NCBI GenBank assembly: GCA_001510575.1
Contig: LNGK01000010.1
Span: forward strand, 2,023,111 to 2,087,110
DNA length: 64,000 bases
Source: Knoxdaviesia capensis
Lineage: Eukaryota > Ascomycota > Sordariomycetes > Microascales > Gondwanamycetaceae
Direction: 5' to 3'
The notes beneath the pieces were generated by a model. It was not told the origin of the DNA. It saw only the letters and a program-made list of their open reading frames with translations, and did no database searches. Positions 50,505 to 62,769 of the stretch are shown here, in pieces. Position 1 is the first letter of the stretch, and every line of letters begins with the position of its first letter. The translations under genes and the position numbers were made by a program.

Positions 50505-53500
50505 TTAGCTTCCCGAGCTGCCGGCGGTGATGAAGCTCTCATCAAACAAGTCGCTTTCTTCGCCGTCGAATAGCGGCGACGTTCCGGGCGAGAGCGGCGA
50601 CACTTGGTCCGAGCTGTAGCTGTCCATCTCCGCCGACCCGCTGCTGCTGCCCTCTCCGCCGTCGTACTCGCCCCGTCCGCGCTGCGACGCCGAAGAAGAC
50701 TCGCCGCCGTTCGGCAGCCCATCGTCATCCTCCGCCCCATCAGCTCCAGAACCGCCCTCACCAGGCGGAGACAACCCGTCGCCAGCGTCCGCCACACCGT
50801 TAGTCGTGACGGTGACGGCGGCGGCCGCGGCCGCGGTGGCCGCCGCAACAGCCTCGTCATCGGCCTTAGCCTCCCGAATCTTCCGCAGCGCCCGCATCAT
50901 CCCCGCAAGCCGCATGCGCTCCTGCACCAGCGTCTCGCGCGCAAAGTCGCGCACCGCCCGCCGACACATCTTCTCGTGCAGATCCTGCCACCCCGCCAGC
51001 TCCGACGCCACCACCTGTTGCGTGTGGCGCAGCTCGCGCGCCAGGTCCGTCACCTCCTCCAGCGCCCGGTGCGCCTTGGCCTCCTTCTCGCCGTTGAGCC
51101 GCTGGCGTGTGTCGTCCATCAGCCCCAGCGGCCACCGCGACGCTGCCCGCCCGATGCTGTTGTATGAGCGCTCCATTGCACGTTGCGCCGCGCGGATCTG
51201 CGCGATCAGCTTGGGCGGCCGTTCTATGGCCTCGACTAGCGCAGACACCGTGCTTTGCACCGCGAGGAGTGTTGAGTGGAGTCCGGACGATGCATTCGCT
51301 TGGCTGGGGAGGAGAGACCGGACATACGATCGGAAGGCATTTTGATGCGATTCTGGGAGGAAGTCGACGGTGAGGACTGCCCGTTGGAATAATACTGACG
51401 CGTCGAATATGTCTAGCACGGAAGAGAAGATTGTTAGCTTTCCTCCACAACTCACGAAACACATCAATGAATGAGAAAAGAGAAGAAAGAAAAGGCTCAC
51501 CAGCGCTAGTGTTGACCACGGCATTGACTCGCCGCGTCACACTCTTCATCGCATGATCCACACTCCGGACGGAATCGCGCGCAAGATCAACAAACTGCTC
51601 AACCTCCCGCACATCCTCCACCGGCTCGACCTCGTCGTGGATCTTCTCCATGAGCGTGTCCGCCTTCAGCTGGGACCGCTTCTGCATCATGTCGAGCCGC
51701 AGATCCGGCACCAGGAAGAACTCCCACAGCATCTCGTGCGTGGCGAACGTCGGGTGGCTCAGGAGAATACGCAGAAACCAGTCGGCCCGCGTCTGGCACT
51801 CGCGCAGGAGTGCCCGCGACGGCTTCATCGGAATTTGCATCGGTGACCGCGCCAGCGCAATGCTGGGCAGCCACGACGCCGGGTTCTCGAGCGCCAGGAG
51901 CGTTGCCAGGGTCTCAAACTCCGCCTGCGACCGCCGACACGTTGTCACCGTATAGCTGTTGTGATCGGTCGGCGCGGCAGATTTGACCACCAGCCGGATG
52001 GTGCCATCCTCAACAAAGAACGCCCGCACCACCGCCGTGATACGGCGGTCTGCGGCCGGAGGCATGCTGAATAGCGCCAGATCGTCGATTCTGTTGCGGA
52101 CATCGTCGTCCTTGGCGAGCTCCACCGCCGTGAGGCCGCGCTGCTCACGCGCCGCAAGGTCGACTCGGGGATCAGCGTACAGAGATCGGACCATATCGTA
52201 TCGCCCGTATTTGCTGGCCACCATCAGCGCTGTAAAGCTGCGGTCGTTGATGGCGTTGACGTCGGCATCGCAGTGGCCCAGGAGGTACGCTGCTAACCGC
52301 GGGTCGTTGACAATATGCAGGAGTGTGTTTCCGCGGTTGTCAACGTGGTCGTCGAGATGCAGCGGCTCATTATCTCCCTGCGCAGCTTCGGCCGCCTTCA
52401 GGCCGGTGGCCACCATGCTGGAATAATCTGGTTGGTCGTACGAGCGACAGAGGGCAAACAGTGGCGTTTGCCCATTTTTGTCGCGCTGACGCCAGGGCAC
52501 AAGGTGGGATACTCGCCCAATGAATTGTGGAGAGTGAAACAGGTAGTGGCCGAAACTGCGACCCCAAATGTCTTGCCGAGCACAGTACTGTGCCAACTCA
52601 TCACCAGTGGCGTGTGTAAGGACATAGTCGAGAACTAGGTCAACAATTTCGGGAATGTTCGTTTTTACCGCAGCACTGAGCAGCGTCGTGTCTTCGTTGT
52701 CAATGTCGTCGAGCACTACACTGGGAGGGTAATACTCCGTCAAAGCCAACAGATACCGAAGCAGCTCCGGATGCTCCTTGTCGATAGCCATCATCAGTAC
52801 TGACTGACCAAACGAGTTGTGAGTTTGCGACAGCCGCTCGACGGAAATGTCGCCATCTAATGTGCTCGCAATCGTTCCAATACTGGTGGCGCGGGACCGG
52901 AATGAGTATTCCGAGGTACTGGAAATACTGCGGGTGTCCATGGCCACACGCTTGACTTTCTTGGGTAATACCTCATCAATCGCCTCATCTCGGCTGTCGT
53001 CAATAGCGTCGCTAGACGAAGCCTGGAATGGGAACACATGACCAAGATCCGACCCCATCGAAAACCTCTCCGATGCTGTTAATATGGCCGAGGGCCTCCT
53101 CGCGGTTCCGTTTGACGAGCTCCAAACTCCTGACGACCGTCGGCTGGATGAGGGCGATGCGTCTGGCGATGACGCCACGGGTGGGAACACCACATCATCT
53201 GGAACTGTTGTACCGGATGGCTCCATGATGCTCCGGAGCTCGTCAAGGTCGCCGTTGCGCACAGAATCCCACAAGGACTTGTTTTTCCGGCTGGCCCGTC
53301 GAAGTCCCGCGGACCCAACGGTAAGGTATGCCAGAACCGCCTCCAGTGTGCTCAGGGCATACCCAGTCTCGCCATTGTCTACATCCTGCGTGAAGATGAA
53401 TTCCCGCATGTAGGCGAGACGCGCTTGCAGATGGCGGACTTGGGCGCGGATTACGACAAACAACAGTAGCGAAACTAGTGTGTCGGCGTTAACAACGATG

Positions 53501-54966
53501 ACAGGCTTTTCGGAAGCCGTGGCCGTGCCGTTCTCAGCCAGCTGTGTAACCGTCTTTACCGTGGACATGAGGAACGCCAGCATCGATTGGGGGCACATAG
53601 ACCCGCTCATCTTGCGCAGCTCTTCCACACCAAGGCCCAGCTGGATCAACAGCTCGTGCTTGGCTTTGGCACCGCCGTGGATGGAGATCCCCAGTTGCGA
53701 AATGTCAATAAACTCCATCTGGCGGATGCGGCTTTCCAACTCTTGATCATACGGCTTCTTCATGCTGCACAGACGGGGGAATAAGAGGTGATGGACGTTT
53801 TCCGTGATGTATCGTTCGATCATCCGCTCGACGTCGGTACCGGTGAGGTCGGTGGTGGCGCGCAATAACGACAGCTGCTGTTTGTCGATAGTCTGGAACA
53901 GATCAATTGCTGCTATAACTGCTGTTTCCAGAGACGCTCGCATCATGTCCTTGTCGTCCTCGGCATAGAAATTTTCGGTGACGGGGAGGCTGTTGTCGGT
54001 GTCGGAGCGGATCGAGCCGACCTCGGAGGCAGATATGTCCGCAAAGCTGGATTCCGGTTCTGAGAGTCCTGCTGAGCTTCCGTTTAGTCGAGGACTGGCG
54101 ACAGCTGGGGCCTTGCCGGCGCTGGTGGCGCTAACGGGAGGATGATCTTGCGAGATGGCGGATCGACCCGACGGGGGTAGTGGCTTTTTTTCTACGATGG
54201 CAGTGAAGTCGCGCAATGTTCTCTCAAGACCAGGCTGAAGGTGTTTCGCAATGACGGGGAACGCGTTTAAGAGGTCATGAAAGAACTTAATATCTTTCTT
54301 ATGACTCCTGCCGGGAGCCGCCGAGGGAGCTGAAGGTGTGGTTGTGCCATTAGTCGCAGAGGCACCTGAAGCTGAGGAAGGAGGTGTCGGAGGAGGGCGA
54401 TGCACAAGGACTGCGGGCACAATCGCGTTCTCTTTCCAGGTTCCGATTAACGGTCTTGAAATGTAGTATACGAGCCATTGGCGGGTTTCGAGAGTGTCGG
54501 AATACCAGATGACGTCTTGGAGGAGTTGGGCATCGGTGGGAGCTTTGAATCCTGGCATGGGGAGAGTATATCGGTTAGTGATCACTACATAGAGCTCGGG
54601 GAAGCTGAGCGAAAGCTGGGGGGAGCATCACCGACCCTTATTGCTGTAGACGAATCCATCCTTGATTATGACGCTCCGACCGTTGATTGTAGAGTACGAC
54701 TTTGCCTTGCCGCGCACATCGCGAATGTTCTGCGTTCCCTCCTTACCACCGATGGAGACGCCGCCCGAGACAACGCGCAGAACATGACTCGCGAGGAAGT
54801 CCTCAGACGAGATGAGGTCCTGGGTTGCGGTTCCGGCGTCGACTTCGCGGTAGGTAAGGAGGACGTCAGTCGCCGGGACGAGGAGGACGTGCTGGTGGGT
54901 GACGGCGCACTGGGCCGGAAGCGTGCTCTTTGAAAACGCGCTCAGGAACGGATTGAGAGGTGGCAT
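50505..54966 (-). CDS. VPS9-ankyrin-PX protein (putative Rab5-type exchange factor)
   Basis: Three exons, 54966-54636, 54551-51501 and 51412-50505, giving 1429 aa. Intron 1 (84 bases) begins with a weak GTCGGT donor but is the only choice that keeps frame, joining VYSNKG to FKAPTDAQLL; intron 2 (88 bases) uses GTGAGC and GCTAG. The VPS9 domain (PF02204) lies at about residues 384-524, with NADTLVSLLLFVVIRAQV, YMREFIFTQD and the conserved GETGYALSTLEAVLAYL. Ankyrin-type repeats follow (~675-950), including DNRGNTLLHIVNDPRLAAYLL and NDRSFTALMVASKYGRYDMVRSLY. A PX-like phosphoinositide-binding domain (~955-1085) precedes a helical region and a Ser/Gly/Asp-rich tail. VPS9 domains activate Rab5-family GTPases on endosomes; the layout recalls animal VARP-type proteins. 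Membrane targeting by the PX part is inferred. Confidence 0.9.
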
Positions 54967-56900
54967 TCACTCGGTAGTCGGCCCAGGACCGGCGACACGG
55001 GGCGGAAAGGGGCGCGCGATGGGCTTCGGAATGCAATCCGACCGGGCCGTGGGAGGGAAACGGGGGACGGGGACCGCAGTCGGAAGGGTTGGAGCTCGGA
55101 AATCACTCGACAAGTGTCCAGAGTCGACTATCGGCGCGCGCGACCACTCGGAGGGGGGAAAAAGCGATATCGCGAGGCTACTGATGTTACTGAGGCTGGG
55201 TGCTTCGACCGGAGGCAATCAGGCATATATCCCGGATAAGATAGAAGCGGCAGGTCTCGGCAAGAAAAAAGGAGTCGAATCAAGACGGCCTCTATATACC
55301 GAAGCAAGAATTAACGAATGAATGTCGTGGCGGGTGGAGGGTATCGAAAAAAATGTACCGAGAGCTGATTGTGGATTAGACGTGATTAATTTACATATGG
55401 AGAACGGGGGAGAGCTGGGGGTTGTTTTTTTCGCGAACCAAAAAAAAGGGTTTGGTAGAGACAGAATCTGATAGCATACAAAAGACGTGAAGAGCAATGA
55501 TGACGGGGCGCTGTGGCTGAAAAAAGGAAGTGAAGATTATGTATAGTCAGTGATGATGACGATGACTGGGGAAGAAATGTTCACGGTATTCGGTGAAGCT
55601 CAACAGAAAAGGAGAGACGTAGGTGAAGTTGAGAGAGATTATTAAGATATGACTTTGGAAAAAGCTCAAAAAGCTGGGCAAGGAAGGAAGGGAAATTCTC
55701 AGGGAAGGCGCCGTTCGGCGTCGCTGAAGCTATTTTTTTGCGTACGGCATACGCCGGCGGCCAAACTGAACAAAGCTGGAAAACTTGCGCGCGCAGGCAT
55801 GCATGTCCAGTCAAGTCACAGATACTTCGGGCATAGCGGCGTCTTGGCTGAGGGGAAATGTATGCGGTACTTTGATTGGAGCCGCAGAGCCGCGCTGATT
55901 GGTTGTGGAGGGATGTGCCTTATCGGCCAATCACATGCATGGCAACCCTTAGCAACCCTAACCGTTTTGACGACATGTCTCGAGTCTGGCCTGGGGACAC
56001 TTGAGTTGGGTGCAAAACGGACCTGGATTTGGAGAGAAACGGCAATTCCATGCTTGTGGATGTGGTAATATATGATATTTGTGTTAAGGATGTTTGTATG
56101 ACTTGGTGTTCCTGACCTCAGTGTGTGTGTGTGTGGTACAGAAACAGGCTGCTGGAAACCAGTAAGAGATTGAGGCTGGTGATACTTACGTTTCTCCACT
56201 CTCTCTCCACGCAGTTGGTGTTGTGAGTTCTCAGCTAAGATAGATAGAGTTGTGCCATAGTGTACTCACCTTCCCCCTTATATAATAAGCTAACCTCATC
56301 CTGTCTGAGGGCACTATCTCCTTACGTCCTATGCATCATGCCTTCCGACACGGACATGTCAACCCGAACCCTCCATGGAGTCACTACGGCTTCCTACTTG
56401 GGTTTGAGGAATAGATTACACTTCCACCCATATTTTAGACTCGCCAAAAGTGCTGGACTCGTTAAAGTGCCTGCGCCAATAGACACTTACTGCCAAGAAT
56501 GTTCGTGTATCCAGCCTTACGAGCAGTGTTCAGGCAATACAACATCATGTAAGTGAATACTTAGCTTGATATCATCTAGAGAAGCCAAACTCATGATCTG
56601 AAGATGACTATCTCTAGCTAACATCCAGATTGGCTTGCATTTGTGTCAGGAAAGTGCAGGTATTTACCTATGGGTAATCTATCACCAATGTATTGATGTT
56701 GATATAAAGATTTGCTAACAACAACAACAATGGCTCCCTATTTAATCATGTGTAATACCGTCAATTACTTCAAATCTGAAAGGCAGAACATAATTCACAA
56801 GTCGACACACAAAAAATCAAAACCTATAAAAACGACCACTCAGTCCACGATCTCATTTCTTCTTCCTCTTCTATTCTTTCTTTTCTCTCTCCCTTTCACC
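54967..56900. other. Divergent region upstream of the VPS9 and secreted-protein genes
   Basis: 1.9 kb with no strongly supported gene. It holds a cluster of three CCAAT boxes (55873-55933), a telobox (ACCCTAACC, about 55956-55964) and a short open frame (56338-56559). A CT-rich stretch (56850-56898) ends directly in the CACC-ATG of the small membrane ORF and looks like the promoter or leader of the rightward unit. Confidence 0.55.
55873..55933. promoter_or_regulatory. Cluster of three CCAAT boxes
   Basis: TGATTGG at 55873-55879 and 55896-55902, and CCAATCA at 55927-55933, within 61 bases. They lie about 900 bases upstream of the VPS9 gene start and about 970 bases before the small membrane ORF, so either could be the target of the CCAAT-binding complex. 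Confidence 0.6.
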
Positions 56901-57161
56901 ATGCTAGACATTATCCTTCTTTTGATCGTCTTTCCAATCTTCTTTATCCTGCCCATAATTACTTTATTTTGGGTTCTTGAAATCCTAGACGAAGAGATTG
57001 AAGTTGAACCCCCTTTCCCCTTTTTCCTCTTTTTCCACTCTTTCCTTAGAGGTATACTTGCCCTGACTCTACCATACGTGCAAGCACTTCTTGCTATCTA
57101 TACTGACACCTTTATTCTCAAGACCCAACAGTCCAACCGGCCCCCACGTTTTAGGCAATAG
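56901..57161 (+). CDS. Small hydrophobic ORF (86 aa), possible upstream ORF or membrane peptide
   Basis: ATG 56901 sits in a good context (TTTCACCATGC) directly after a 45-base pyrimidine run, the usual sign of a fungal transcript leader. The 86-aa product has a long N-terminal hydrophobic stretch (LDIILLLIVFPIFFILPIITLFW), an acidic DEEIEVE turn, and a second hydrophobic part (FLRGILALTLPYVQALLAIY), ending in a basic tail. Its stop lies 28 bases before the ATG of the large secreted-protein gene. It may be a regulatory upstream ORF on the same mRNA, a separate small membrane protein, or chance. I recognise no family. Confidence 0.35.
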   Translation: MLDIILLLIVFPIFFILPIITLFWVLEILDEEIEVEPPFPFFLFFHSFLRGILALTLPYVQALLAIYTDTFILKTQQSNRPPRFRQ

Positions 57162-57189
57162 GGGCCTTTAACTCCTACCATCACACGCT

Positions 57190-60100
57190 ATGATCATTAA
57201 AAAACGATACATGGCCTTAGCAGGCTTAGCTGCCATCGCCGGGCTTAGTCTTGTAGTGACTAACGTCACATCTGGTAAGCATTCAATGCATTAAGGTGTA
57301 ATGATACATCCATGACGATTGCTAATGATTCTGACCGGTTCTTGATTAGTCCTTTCCCCCTTCAAGTCTGCCATCAGACAGAATGAGCCGAACGATGACA
57401 ATGCTGGAGGCACAAGCCTCCAGAATCTTGCGTTCGACACTCCGACAACTGTCAACGACCTCAAGCTTAACAATCACCAGTCACCCTGTGACTTTGATAA
57501 CGACAGCTGGGGATCGGGCGTGCCGCGCCCGACCCATTGCGTGAACCGCCGCGATGCCGCTCCCACCAAGGTTGTCCCTCCCCGGCCGACCGACAAGGCC
57601 ATCGAGACCCGTACCAACACCGATGAGGACTGGCTGGTTACAATCACCCTGGACGATACCCCTTACTCCGGCACCATGGCCCTCACTGTTACCTGCCCCG
57701 ACAAGGTCGTCACGACCACTGCGTCCTGCTACGAGAAATGCTCCGAGGTCACCGTTTCGGCGACCAAGACCACCGCATGTGCTCCTGTTTGCACTCCCGG
57801 TAGCAAGGAGATCTGTGGCTTTGCCGATGAATGCCCCGAGGTTACCTGCACCCGCAACTGCACCGTGATTGTCCAGAGCCAGAACACCGATGGCCCCAAG
57901 GCCACGGCTGGCGCAACCACCCGCTGCGAAAAGTCGATTGTCTGCCCCAGCCCGACAAGCACGTCGTGTCTTGTTGCCTCAAAGACAACTACCACGGTGT
58001 TCGCAACCGAGACCGCCTCATCAACCTTCCGCTGCTCGGGCATGTGCCTTGGCTGCAATGTCAATGCTGTTGAGAACTTTGTGTCGCTGCCGGAAGCCGT
58101 GAATATCACCGGCGAGCATTTCGAGGATGTCATGACAGATCAGCTGGTGGCTCCGTCTGAATGGCGGGCCGGCGAAAAGGACTGGTGGCAACGGATTTGG
58201 CGTTTGATTCGTGAACGTGGAGCTGGGCTGGGCGAACGCGAGCCGACAACCAAGAATCGGCTGTCTTCTGCTACTTACGCTCCGTTCAACCTGATTGTTG
58301 GTGCAAACTCAACTGACGGCGAGCATGGACTTGTTGGCGGCTCGCTTCCTCTCTGGGGATGTACTTCTGTCATCGTCGCAACGAACAACGGAATCTATGT
58401 CGCTCGGCTGTGGGAGGTTCCCACGTTCCTTGCTCCCGCTGGCGAGTCTCCCGAATACGTCGACAAGCAGTTTGATATGCGGGTTGCCGAGTTTTTTGCA
58501 AACGGCAACGAGGAAATCTCCCACCCTGCCAGCCCTGCCCTTGCAAAGCTCGCCCAGGACCAAGATGGTCCGTTCAAGAAAGGCTCATACCAATGGATGT
58601 GGGTTACCATTGTCACTCCGCAAGCCAAAGCCAACGGCGACATCGAGTACTCGGACGGAATCAACAAGGTCAAGAAGGAAGTCGGAAAGGCACTGGGCAT
58701 CAGCCCTGATGTTATTGGGGTCAAAGGCTACCCGCGTCCGCTTGTTCCCATTGAAACGTGGGACAGTCCCGCGAAAATCGTCTCTTGGTACGACCTTCAG
58801 CCGGGCGCCAATATTGTGGCTTGGACCTACGCGCCTTTCCACAAGCCCAACGGGACCAATTCTGATGGCCCGACTGTTCGCGGCCTTCGCATCTACTGGG
58901 ACAAGAAGCCCGTGTGGATGACGATGTGGTGTCTTCCCGCCGTCCCCGGCAACAAGACCGAGACCCCGGCCAAGGAGGATCCTGGCAAGAATACCCGCGA
59001 TATCAGCGTCCGAGGCGACGATCCGAATTTCTTCTCGGGTGAAAATCACTGGGACGTCGACGGTGGCGATCTGCCGAAGTGTGTGACGGGGTCTGATTAT
59101 GGCCTCTGTTCGCCCATCTGCCCCAGTTGCATGGCCTTCGGCGAGCCTCTGCCTGAGGAACCCGAGTCCAAGCACGAGAAACGCGCCCCGCCCCAAGCCC
59201 ACCTGGATGACAATTCAGATGGAGTCACCCCGGTGCAGACAATGACCGGCCCGGGAGGATGGCGCCTTGGAGCCGAGGACTGGTGGCGTCGAATGTTTGA
59301 ACGTGTCATGAAGTATGGCGCCAACTACGGATACCGGATTCCCGGGGTTTACGAGCGTGGCATGCTGACCTCGTCGTCCAAGTTCACTCCATTCGACCAG
59401 CTGACCGATGACGACGGCATCGAGGCCGCCGTTCGCGGGTCTGCCGGCGGAGTTTACCCCATCTGGGGCTGCGTTTCCATCGTTGTGTACTCCAATCGTG
59501 GCGTTTACACCTCGCACATCTGGGAGGTTCCCAACTTCAAGGAGCTCTCCCCTGGGCGCGGCGGTCCTCCTGGATCCGATACCGAGGAATACCGGGCTCG
59601 CGCTTTTGATTTCAACGTCATAGACTTCCTCCGAACTGCCAACCGCGCCACCTACCGCAGCACCAATCACGCTCTCCTGGATCTTGCCTCCGGCCGTGGC
59701 CCGTTTGCACCTGGATACAACAAGTGGGTTCGCGCCGTCATCTTCGCGCCCGGCCGTAGCCCCAATGAGGCCATCTACCCCGAGCTTATGGACGTTGTCC
59801 AGAACGAGGTGGCCGACATTCTCCAGGTTGACAAGGACGATGTTGTGATGGCTTGGTACCCGCGCAACTCGCCTCCCTCCGAAGTCCTGGCTGAGCGTGA
59901 CGGAGCCATGCGGTACTTCCGAGGCCGCCCGGGAATTAACATGGTTATGTGGCAATTTGCCCCATTGGGCCAGTTGACCAACAGCGATATCCGCGTGCGG
60001 ATTTTCAGACTCATTTTCAACCGCAACTTGATTCTGAACATCCATTGGTGCGTCCCGGACATTGACGGAGGTGTCGGCCCTACCGGAATTGGCCCGGAGC

Positions 60101-62769
60101 CGGATAACCCGCCTGACAGCGGCCCGCCCGAGGAAGATGAAGATGAAGATGAAGGCAAGGGCAAGGAACCGGAAGCTCCTCATGGTACCAAGCGCCATGT
60201 GTCGGCAGTTGGCAATGGTCAACCGGGCTACATGCCCAGCCGCGTCGCTATGCCCAGAGAGGCCATCCACGACTTCGGCTCTGATCTGCGCGGTGCAAAC
60301 CTGTTTCCCCGAAATGACGTGGGTGGTGGCGTCTCCGACTGGGACCTGAAGCCCATGAGACCTCCCCCCGTCTCCAAGTGTGAGACCTCGTCATTCTGCT
60401 TCGGCCTTGTTGCCGATCGCTCTCGTCTTCGTGGAAATGATTCTTTGACCACCAACGGCACTGCCGCCGATGACGTGCTCGGCGGCATGCGCATGCGTTC
60501 TACTGAGTTCCTAGGAATCCCGCGGATTCCCCTGACTCCCTGGCCACACCCCGTGAAGGCGAACCGAGAGATCCAGGACGCTCTGAACCCCGAAATTGCA
60601 ACCCTGACTGCGAGAGCAGTTCCTGCTCCTGTTGTGGAAACTACTCGGCCTGGCCCCACCAGCGACTCCGACAATGAATCGGGTGATTCTTCAGATGACT
60701 CCGGCAATGACGACCCTATCGACGATCCCGCCGATAGCGATATGCAAAACCCCTCGGAATCTGGCGGTTCCGACCACGGTGGTGCCCACGACGACGAAGA
60801 CGCCCGCATGATCCTCACCCCGCAGTTGTCCGACCCCCGGACTTGGCCCGCTGGCGAGGCCCATTGGTGGCGCATGTTCGGCATCTACACGTTCTGGCAC
60901 GGAGCCGGCCGCGGTGTCAACATGGTTTCTCCTGACGGGGTCTTTTATGCTGACCACAGTTACTATGTGCCTTTCGGCGAACAGGGCGCTGCCGCAGGAA
61001 CCACTCCCTTGTATGGATGCACGGGCGTGCTAGTTATGACGGATCTGGGTGCGTACATTGCCCACCTGTGGGAGGTCCCGTCGTTCTCACTGCTGGCGCG
61101 CGATCTCCCCGGCCAGGAGATCACGCAGGAGCTCAAGGAGCAAATCTGGAACCTGCGCATTATCAACCTGCTCCGCCGTGGTTCGCGCCGGGTGCCCGAC
61201 AGCGAAATCGAACCGGGTGAGCCGACGACTGAAGGTCCGTCGCTGGCGGGTCTTGTTTCGGGTGCTACCGCCGGCGGTCCGTTCAAGAAGAAGAACTACA
61301 GCTGGCTCAGAGTGGTCATCATGACGCCGGATACCGATTCGCGCCACGCTGCAAACGAGGAGCCCCAGTACCCCTACGAAATTTCCAAGCTGCGCGAGCA
61401 GCTGTCCTGGATTCTTAACATCGGCTTCTCCGAAATCAATGTTTACACGTATGCCCGCAAGCGGTACGCCCATAACAAAAACGGCAGCCAGCCCGGCGAC
61501 TACTACATGGCGCGTCCCGGACGCAACGTCCTCGGCTTCGTCTACGGCCCCCGCAACCCGCCGCCTCGTGGAGCCCCCCGTGGAACCCCTGAGACCCGCA
61601 GCGTGCGGGTCCTGTTTGATCGCGCGACTGTAGAAGAGATCGATTGGTGTGATGGAAGTAGCTCGGATGAGTCTGATGCCGGCATCCTGGGTCGCGAAGT
61701 CCAGCTCCTGAAGAAGGGCGATGTTTGCGTTCTTCCGTTCCGTGGAAGCACCACCGTGGGTAGTCTGGTGATCGAGACTCCCACCGATGCTCCGGCTCCG
61801 GTCAAGACAACTGTTTTCCTGGATCCGCCTCCCAACGAGACTCTTCCCTGGGGAACCGAAAGTGTCTCCACGATCCCTCCCGAGCCGATGACTGAAATCA
61901 TGCCGACCTACACGCGCAGTCTAGCGACCCCGACGCACAGCCCCATGCCCGGCGAAACCCCTGCGTGCCAGCTGATCGTGCGCCAGGATGTCTGGCCCTA
62001 CGAATTTCATGACAAGAAACACCCGTCTGGAATGAATATCGCTGCCAACGTTATGGTGAACAAGGTGATCATGCGGTCGCCGGGCCACGGAGACACGATC
62101 GACGACGTCCTTGTTATCAAGGAGTTCAAAGACCTGACATGGGGCGACGTCATCGTCATCCCGCCCGAAGAGACGGCTCTCAAGGTACCCATCGCGCTCA
62201 AGGTCCAGGGGAACTGGGAGCACTACGTGTACGCACACGGTTTCGGCTGCAGTATCGACAGCGGCCCGCTCCCCGGCTCGCAGATGTTCGACCGCTTCTC
62301 GCGCGACTGCTGCTGGGAAACCGGAAGCTGTGCCCCGTGGAACTGCACAAAGGACCCGCACGGCGATCAGAACCTGTACGCCAAAGAGTGCTGCGAAGAC
62401 CAGTCGTGCACCTTTGGGTACCAGCAACGGCCTGAGAAGTCTGCCCCGTGGCCGTTCCAGGAGTGGCCCATCCTGGTGAACGTGGACGACCAGAAGTGGA
62501 CGATGAGCATCGGTGACGGCCGGCCCGCCAAGATTGACGACATCAAGATGCACCGGCCCATTTTCTGCGAGCCTCTGAAGTCCGGCAACGAGACCGACAT
62601 CGCGGAATGGGCGAGCTTCCCTAACGCCAACGGACAAAATGTCCATGTGGTAAGTGTTCCCCTCATATTTCCTCCTGAAGTGGCTGAGACTCTTCTTCTA
62701 AACCAGACATACTAACATCAGGCTCCTATCATCTAGGTCCGGCGCATTTCCTGCTACTTCGTCTGCTAA
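57190..62769 (+). CDS. Large secreted protein with three copies of an unrecognised ~265-aa domain
   Basis: Three exons, 57190-57274, 57350-62649 and 62737-62769, giving 1805 aa. Exon 1 encodes a signal peptide (MIIKKRYMALAGLAAIAGLS...). Residues ~120-290 are Cys-rich and Thr-rich. Three diverged domain copies follow at about 293-556, 655-929 and 1186-1462. Each begins with W-x2-GE/A-x2-WW, contains a GC-x-(S/G)-(V/I)-(V/L)-V core followed by G-x-Y and WEVP-x-F, then GPF, a (V/I)-x-(T/A)P strand, a PG-x-N-(I/M/V) segment, and ends in WC. Acidic linkers carry dibasic sites: RR at 95-96, KR at 639-640 and KR at 976-977, which kexin (Kex2) could cut. The final ~240 residues are Cys-rich (CCWETGSCAPWNC, CCEDQSC). 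Several N-x-S/T sites are present. The intron at 62650-62736 has two possible acceptors. I do not recognise the repeated domain and assign no function; extracellular location is inferred. Confidence 0.85.

Noticed and set aside
56338..56559. Short ORF (73 codons) with a Cys-rich end, possible small secreted protein
   Set aside because: No signal peptide and no recognisable fold. The AG-rich 3' end looks like a splice donor context (CATGTAAGTGA), so it could be part of an unrecognised exon, but the evidence is too thin.
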